A stretch of 64,000 nt of DNA from Riptortus pedestris (Eukaryota; Arthropoda; Insecta; Hemiptera; Alydidae), in contig CM032228.1 in NCBI GenBank assembly GCA_019009955.1, forward strand, positions 127,901,001 to 127,965,000, in the 5' to 3' direction. Within the stretch, counting starts at the first letter, position 1; each line of letters opens with the position of its first letter. A program made the translations under genes and the position numbers. Of this stretch, positions 58,653-64,000 are shown one piece after another. The notes under the pieces were generated by a model, which was not told the DNA's origin, ran no database searches, and saw nothing but the letters and a program-made list of their open reading frames with translations.

Positions 58653-58885
58653 TGTGGCTCAGGTTGGCCGTGTGAGTTAAGGCGTTGGTCTTAATCTCGC
58701 TTGGTAGGCCTAGAGAGGCGGGTTCGATTTCCACCATGGGCAGTAGAGATTTATTTCGTGAAGGGCTCATTACATAAAATCCTTAGTCCCACCCTGGCTA
58801 GAAAAGGGTGGTAACCTGTAGATAACCCGTTCCGATTAGCCACAGTAGCATAAAGTGGACGTAAATCAAACCAAACCAAACAAAT
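58653..58885 (+). mobile_element. SINE copy inserted in the Penelope-like RT
   Basis: GTGGCTCAGGTTGGCCGTGT, GCGGGTTCGATTTCCACC, ending AGCATAAAGTGGACGTAAAT and a CCAAA-rich tail. The flanks CCTGTACCACCC (58641-58652) and CCTGTACCTCCC (58886-58897) are a 12-bp duplication with one mismatch. Confidence 0.9.
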
Positions 58886-58897
58886 CCTGTACCTCCC

Positions 58898-59233
58898 GCG
58901 CACCAGCCAGTCACTTGCTGGCTTTCCCAATGAGGGCAAGTAGGTCAGTAAATATCTTTTTTAGCTATACCACAATGGATCTCTCACTCTCCGTATTTTA
59001 TTTTAGGATTTGACTTAAGTCCATTTATTATGTTCACTTCTGTTAGATATTTATTTTGTGTTTTTATTTATTGATATTAATATGATTAATGACCCTGTTG
59101 TAATGTATAGAGATTTTATTGATGTTATTGTTTTTCATGTGTAGCTCTGAAGATGGAGACAATAGTCTTTGAAAGCGCTTATCGCTGAAATAAAAATTTG
59201 TGAAGAATTGGACGTCTTTTTCTCTCTCCAAGT
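58898..59233 (+). mobile_element. Second insertion at the same target, retroelement 3' end
   Basis: The segment lies between AAATCCTGTACC at 58882-58893 and again at 59234-59245. It ends CTGAAGATGGAGACAATAGT, CTTTGAAAGCGCTTATCGC, TGAAATAAAAATTTG. The CTGAAGA, stem (GGAGAC-AATA-GTCTTT) and GAAA order is hammerhead-like and typical of Penelope-like 3' ends. Confidence 0.6.
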
Positions 59234-59764
59234 AAATCCTGTACCACCTTTCTTCAGTCCATCAACCAAACTCTCATCGTAAACACCGAGGACTTAATGT
59301 AAGATAATCCATGGCAAAAATCCGCTTCTGTATTGATAAGCTAGTCAATTAAATACGTAGTCCAGACATTTTATACTGCATGAGTAGTTTGAAAATATTA
59401 CGTCACTTGAACTTGCCTTTCTAATCATCTTAAACGAATAACTGCTGCCGTCCATTCTTATATGGAGATCAAGTGATTTATACACTCCTCTTTTTCAATT
59501 TCTACAGTGAACTTTACTGATCCATGACAGCTATTGTCTAAAAGGCCATTACATTCCCCGCCCTTCAAAACATATGAGTATATCATCTACAAAACGAACG
59601 TAGGAGTTAATTGTATTTTATAAGAGGGTTACGAAGTGGCATTATTTATCTTGCCTCCAGAAATTCCATAAAGAGATTAGCAGCAATAGGAGAAATCGCA
59701 GAGCCCATTATCAGCCCAGCGGTTTAATGTATAAAGCAAGAAAGAACAGAGAGAAAAAAAAACC

Positions 59765-61140
59765 GTTTTGTCATTGTAATAAATCATTATTGTGAAAGTT
59801 TAGGCCTTTTCACTGAATCAACCTACAGAATTTTCACTTGCACCAGGCAGAAACCTACTTTGTACCACATTTCTGCCACCTCTCCTTCCACCTACCACTA
59901 CATAATTTTTGGAAACTCGTCAGGATCTCTTTTCACATTACCCACCCACCTTCTCAATAACACCATATTCCTAATAACACATTCTTTCATGTCAGCCACT
60001 TGAACATCTAATTAATTAGCTGTTCTTTGACGGTTCCAAATGCCTTTCTTACGACACTTAGCACCCAGAGCTCTGCTTCCCTTTGTGAGTTAAATAATAG
60101 GAATAAGCCAAATAGAAATATTATAAAAGTAAAACATTATACGATGACTTTTATTTTATTGCCCAACTATTCTTGACTATTCATAGTGACATTAATAAAA
60201 TAAAAATTAAACTATCTCTTTTTTTCTTAGTGCGTGTCTTTATTCCTGATTCCCTATGAAACAGGAGCAGCATATTTCTAACGGAAAAATATGAATTCTA
60301 TAGCTTGAATCATTGTTGAAAATGGCAGTCATGAAGAAGACGCGTTGTTAAGACGTGCTATAAATATTCAAGGTTTCGGAAGTGAGGGATTAGCTAGTGA
60401 CTCAGGTCACATATGTTACTGCATCTGTTCTTTTTTTTTGTTTTTCTTTATTTTTGAGCAGGTTTTTAGCTTCAGTTCAATGACCGTTTCAGGAAGCCCC
60501 GCTTTGAGGGTAGAAATGAAGTAAATGCGAATCTGAAATTGAATTGAATGCCATGTTGAAGGTATATCAAGCCTTGTTTTCTTTGAAGTTGAACATTTAT
60601 CAACTAGTAGATCAACTCGTTACTGAGTCATTCAAAGAAAGATAATTGGACAACTATTTTATACTTATTATTTATTTATATATTTTTGAAGGAACCTGGG
60701 TTACAGCCAATACCTCTCCCCTCTATCGGCGATAAGTCTCTAGTAGTTGACTTTCAACTTCTTCGTCTTTTTATCCCCTGTCAGCTTAAATTGATTTTCC
60801 GTTAATGAGTTTTTTACGTTCTACCTCAACTAGGAACTCTAAATCAGGGCTATAGTTTCAGCGAGAAGCGTGATACTAGCCTTAATTCTGACGTCTCGTA
60901 AGGAGCACATGCCCACAACGTGTCACTGCAACCGCATGCACACAGGTTGATTTCCACACAAAAATAAAAGTCCATCTCGGACGTTCTTAATTTTGTCTAT
61001 TTTCTTTGATCTAGAATTTTCTCACAGCTATCATGTCATAATTCTTTACTTCTCCCTAAGAATGAACCCTTTCTATACAAAACTACACGAAGAATTTAAG
61101 ACGAATGTGATATATTTATTAATAACACTGGTCGAACCTA
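59765..61140. other. No recognised feature
   Basis: No coding block or shared repeat was noticed. Confidence 0.4.
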
Positions 61141-61371
61141 GAAATGGATGGGGGGGGGGATTGCTTACGTTTTAATCGTGGATACAGGTTATACTCCTTA
61201 ACAGCACAATCTCATTCTTTATCTGAGGTTACAACACCCGCCATGGGTTACGTCACTGCGTTACGACCTAGTCGGCAGCCTTGTAGCTCATCGTCTTTCT
61301 TCCGCAATGTTCTACATCTGCTTCAAGGCATCAAACCTCATCGTTTCGTCAACTTTTCAGACAATGACAAT

Positions 61372-61434
61372 AATGTTTTTCCATTACATTTAATATAATT
61401 AAATCTATTATATTAAATGTAATGGAAAAACATT
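61372..61434. repeat. Perfect 27-bp inverted repeat with 9-base loop
   Basis: Left arm 61372-61398 begins AATGTTTTTCCATTACATTT; right arm 61408-61434 is its exact reverse complement; loop TTAAATCTA. It could extrude as a cruciform or form a strong RNA hairpin. Confidence 0.95.
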
Positions 61435-61444
61435 CATAAGCTAT

Positions 61445-61665
61445 AAATAAAAGTCCCTCATACAGGGGTTGGGTTAACCAAGCAGATTTCCCACGTGTAT
61501 CGCTTATTGCATTTATCTCAAAACGTAAAAGTTCAATGAGAACAATATTTGGTATTTAGGCGTCATCTCCTGGGTAGGATCGATGGATATTTGAGGAAAT
61601 TATTCGAATGTCTCGTCATGAGTACGACCTCATAGCTGATTTCCCCTCATGGAAATTTGCTAAAA
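61445..61665 (-). repeat. Family A with most of the middle deleted
   Basis: The end module AAAAGTCCCTCATACAGGGG and CCCACGTG are followed, after about 60 bases, by ATCTCCTGGGTAGGATCGAT and the reverse start. The TA tract and both sub-units are gone. Confidence 0.7.
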
Positions 61666-61669
61666 ACAT

Positions 61670-62245
61670 TAGGAAGCTTATACTACTGAATAGGTTAGAT
61701 TTTTATTGGCCTGATTATTTAGTTCGGGTGTCATCCTCGATTCTATTGTCTCTTACAAAGATGGTGCCTTTGCATCAAAGCGCTTGCCAACTGTACTCGA
61801 CCATCAGAGATCTGTCTTCACTGACAGATATTACAACAGTTCTCATATAACCAAATTATTGATTTCCCAGAAGTAAAATCTGCTAAATCCAGTGTGATGA
61901 AGAAAGTTCATCACTGCGCCAATGAAAATCAATTACGGCTTCGATTCGAAAGACGAACAAGGGCACTTTTCTTTTGCATGTGTTTCTCTGTTCTCAACTT
62001 CCGCTCTCGTTTGTAAGGTATTGGAGGTATGTTATGAGTGGATTGATATATGTAGTCTTATCATATTCTAAGGAGAATCCAGATGTAGAAGGGATTATTT
62101 TAGCAGTTATTTGGCAAGGGTTTAACAAAATAAAAAGTGATGCTTTCGTAAGTTCTTTATTACCCCCTACTTGTTTCATGCTTTTCTTGACATTTCTTTT
62201 GGGGCTAAAATGATTCAAAGGTATAATTATTTAAATATCCTTACA
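61670..62245. other. No recognised feature
   Basis: Short open frames without domains; no repeat recognised. Confidence 0.4.
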
Positions 62246-62249
62246 AATT

Positions 62250-62440
62250 TATTATTATTATTTTTTAACGTCCACGTCTTGCTAATATGGCTAATCGGAA
62301 CGGATGAGGTACCCCCTCTCGGTACAGGTGACTCCCTTTTCTAGCCTGGGTGGAACTAAGGATTTTATGTAAATTTCTATTGCCCAGATGATAGGATTCG
62401 TTCTCCAGGTTTACCATGTAAGATTAAGACTAATGAAAAT
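62250..62440 (-). mobile_element. SINE copy, 5' end degraded
   Basis: Starts ATTATTATTATTTTTTAACG (tail), body TAATCGGAACGGATGAGG, CTTTTCTAGCCTGGGTGGAA, and B-box remnants GATTCGTTCTCCAGG; the tRNA head is lost. Confidence 0.78.
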
Positions 62441-62486
62441 TTTTTTTTTTAACCTTAAATTATGAAAAGAATAAACCACATAATAT

Positions 62487-63105
62487 TTTTGCGAAAACTA
62501 CGTATATGAAAAATTAAACAGTGTAAATACATATTTAAAAAGTACGAAGCAGATCAAAGGAGCCGACTGATAGTCTAGCCGGTCTCGGCAATACCCGTCC
62601 GTGATCTAGAAGTTCTAGACCATTCCACTTTGATGTTCTCTGCTCGTCTATAAAAACGGCTCAGCTCGTCCCGAGAGCTAGTTTGTTCTCAGCTCTCTTC
62701 AAGTGACCAACAGTGTGTTCAGTGCAGCTTTAGTGAACAGTGCGTCTTAGTTGCAGAGCGGTAAAGTGTTTTATGTGAAGAACAAGTCTTGTGCCGTGTT
62801 TATGAAAAGAACAGTATAATGCCGTGTTTAAGTAAAGAACAGTGCAGTGGCGTTACCTTTGCGAAGATCAGTGCAGTGCCGTGTTTTTGTGAACTTGGGG
62901 TGAGTTATTGGACTGTGTAATAACAAGAACAGTGAAGCTATCAGTGCATACTGTGAGTAGTAATTAAGAATAATTATCCAGTTTAGTTCATTGTTAAATA
63001 AATTGTACAGTGATAAATACTCTGAAGCTTGAGTGTGTTTAATTTTGCCATCCAAAAGAACTCTAATAAACAACGTTTATTACTGATTGTGTAATAAATG
63101 TAACA
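62487..63105 (+). mobile_element. Probable solo LTR, copy 2
   Basis: TTGCGAAAACTACGTA to ATAAATGTAACA, with TATAAAAACGG at about 62651, TGTTCTCAGCTC downstream and AATAAA near the end. ATAT flanks both sides (62483-62486, 63106-63109). The first bases read TTTTGCG where copy 1 has TGTTGCG. Confidence 0.78.
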
Positions 63106-63109
63106 ATAT

Positions 63110-63765
63110 TATGTCATAATATACCTCCCCTCCAACTTGACGGCTCCAAAAAACTTCCCTTGTTGCATTTTTTGCCGAACGGTTTACTTTGTTAGGTTTT
63201 TTCTCCGTTATCTTAGCTTACTTTAGTTGTAGTTTATGTGACATTATTGTATGTATCTCATTGTTTATTTGGTCCAAGGATAAAGATAAATTCAGAAAAT
63301 TAATTGAAATATGATAAGTATCCCAAATTGTCTTGTCGAGATTGACAAAGCTGGATGCCCTCATCGTTTGATTCACAGAAAGCGATCTGAGATAAGTGCG
63401 TGAGTATGGAATGAGTGTTCAATTTGTGGCAGTTGAGTTGGCAACTAAATCAGAAGCCCACTGGGGGCACTATGCCCCACAGCGGCCCCAGGCCGGTTTC
63501 TAATGAGGTAAATGCTGTCGCTAACTCTCTGCTTCCGTTACTTACTGCCCTAGCACTCCATGGAGAGTTCTAATAAAGTTTTAACTGGGTAGGACAACGT
63601 TCAGCAAGTATTTGGGCAAAAACTTGGGTTCAAGAATAATAAAATTCTGATCATGATGCCTTCTCATATTTTGTTCTATTCTTCTTGTTGTGTATGAACC
63701 TCGTGTGAATCAAACTTGAAAAGGAAACTAGGCATGTAATTGTCAATAATACAATAGCTTTATCC
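63110..63765. other. No recognised feature
   Basis: No gene or shared repeat noticed. Confidence 0.4.
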
Positions 63766-63769
63766 GAAA

Positions 63770-64000
63770 ATATATCAGCCGGATTGAATGCTGAAAACGT
63801 TAAAATATAAATAATTCGGTTAATATTGCCAAGAGAAAAATCTGTAGAACAAAAATTGTTGGATACTTCTTTATCTGTAAAACTGTCTAAGATTTTTTGA
63901 TCATACCCACTATAACTGAGACATTTACGGTTTTTGTTTTCCCTATCTTTAACCCCCACCGTTCCTCTGGTTCAATTTTGATCTCGATCGACTATAATAG
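63770..64000 (-). repeat. Family A copy running off the right edge
   Basis: GAATGCTGAAAACGTTAAAA, AATTCGGTTAATATTGCC and CCCCCACCGTTCCTCTGGTT are diverged blocks of the family in reverse order. Confidence 0.6.

Larger units (their letters stand above)
58080..59760 (-). pseudogene. Penelope-like reverse transcriptase remnant, hit by two insertions
   Basis: On the minus strand from 59720: AGLIMGSAISPIAANLFMEF, a broken Tyr-Val-Arg-Phe-Val-Asp-Asp-like segment, KFTVEIEKEECINHLISI and a diverged DGSSYSFKMIRKA-like stretch, then after the insertions YIEASFRKI and KLDLLTLKRHINPK. GS.(I)SP..AN..ME and the K-F-T-M/V-E-I-E block are signatures of Penelope-like RT. Numerous stops and frameshifts. Confidence 0.72.

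Overview
The window is a piece of a large, AT-rich, intron-bearing animal genome. It most likely comes from an insect: two conserved animal genes are split by 0.1-4 kb introns full of degenerate transposons, and the mobile-element mix (CsRn1-type Ty3 element with a tRNA-Trp primer site, piggyBac, hAT, long-TIR mariner, Penelope-like elements, a tRNA-Leu-derived SINE) is typical of arthropods. The species cannot be named from the sequence. No prokaryotic operon, CRISPR array or phage region is present.

Genes, all on the minus strand. (1) WDR61/SKI8 (SKIC8), a seven-bladed WD40 protein: six exons between 12470 and the left edge, where only the first 7 coding bases of the last exon remain; the short first exon was not found. 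(2) A THAP zinc-finger gene (exon 1 14465-15223, exon 2 13740-13841). Its 3' end has been tandemly re-duplicated into a chain of intron/exon copies, and short inverted repeats flank it. (3) TBRG1, a nuclear FYRN/FYRC protein: seven exons 31324-25815, whose summed length (1083 nt) keeps one open frame of 360 codons.

Everything else recognised is mobile or repetitive. The 1-12 kb stretch is WDR61 introns with pieces of two abundant interspersed families, called here A and B. The 15.4-24.4 kb stretch holds a MITE with an 8-bp target duplication, a tRNA-Leu SINE, a non-autonomous hAT and many A copies. The 31.5-33.5 kb stretch is the largest B copy, built on five ~297-bp tandem units. The 38.5-39.2 kb stretch is a Penelope-type GIY-YIG fragment between inverted repeats. 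A decayed piggyBac lies at 40.1-41.7 kb. A nearly complete Ty3 element (CsRn1 lineage) lies at 41.87-46.58 kb beside a hAT transposase remnant, and is followed by a probable solo LTR (48.0-48.6 kb) with a second copy at 62.5-63.1 kb. A 2.8-kb mariner with ~0.57-kb terminal inverted repeats lies at 49.18-51.96 kb. A decayed Penelope-like reverse transcriptase at 58.1-59.8 kb was hit twice at the same spot.

The host genes are unrelated in function as far as sequence shows: WDR61 is a Ski/Paf1-complex scaffold, TBRG1 a p53/ARF-linked chromatin protein, and the THAP product a putative DNA-binding protein. No multi-gene system was found. The most unusual items are the THAP exon chain, paralogous empty sites that fix two insertions exactly, the family A 5' module joined to a short Cys-rich ORF, and the variable-number units inside family B.
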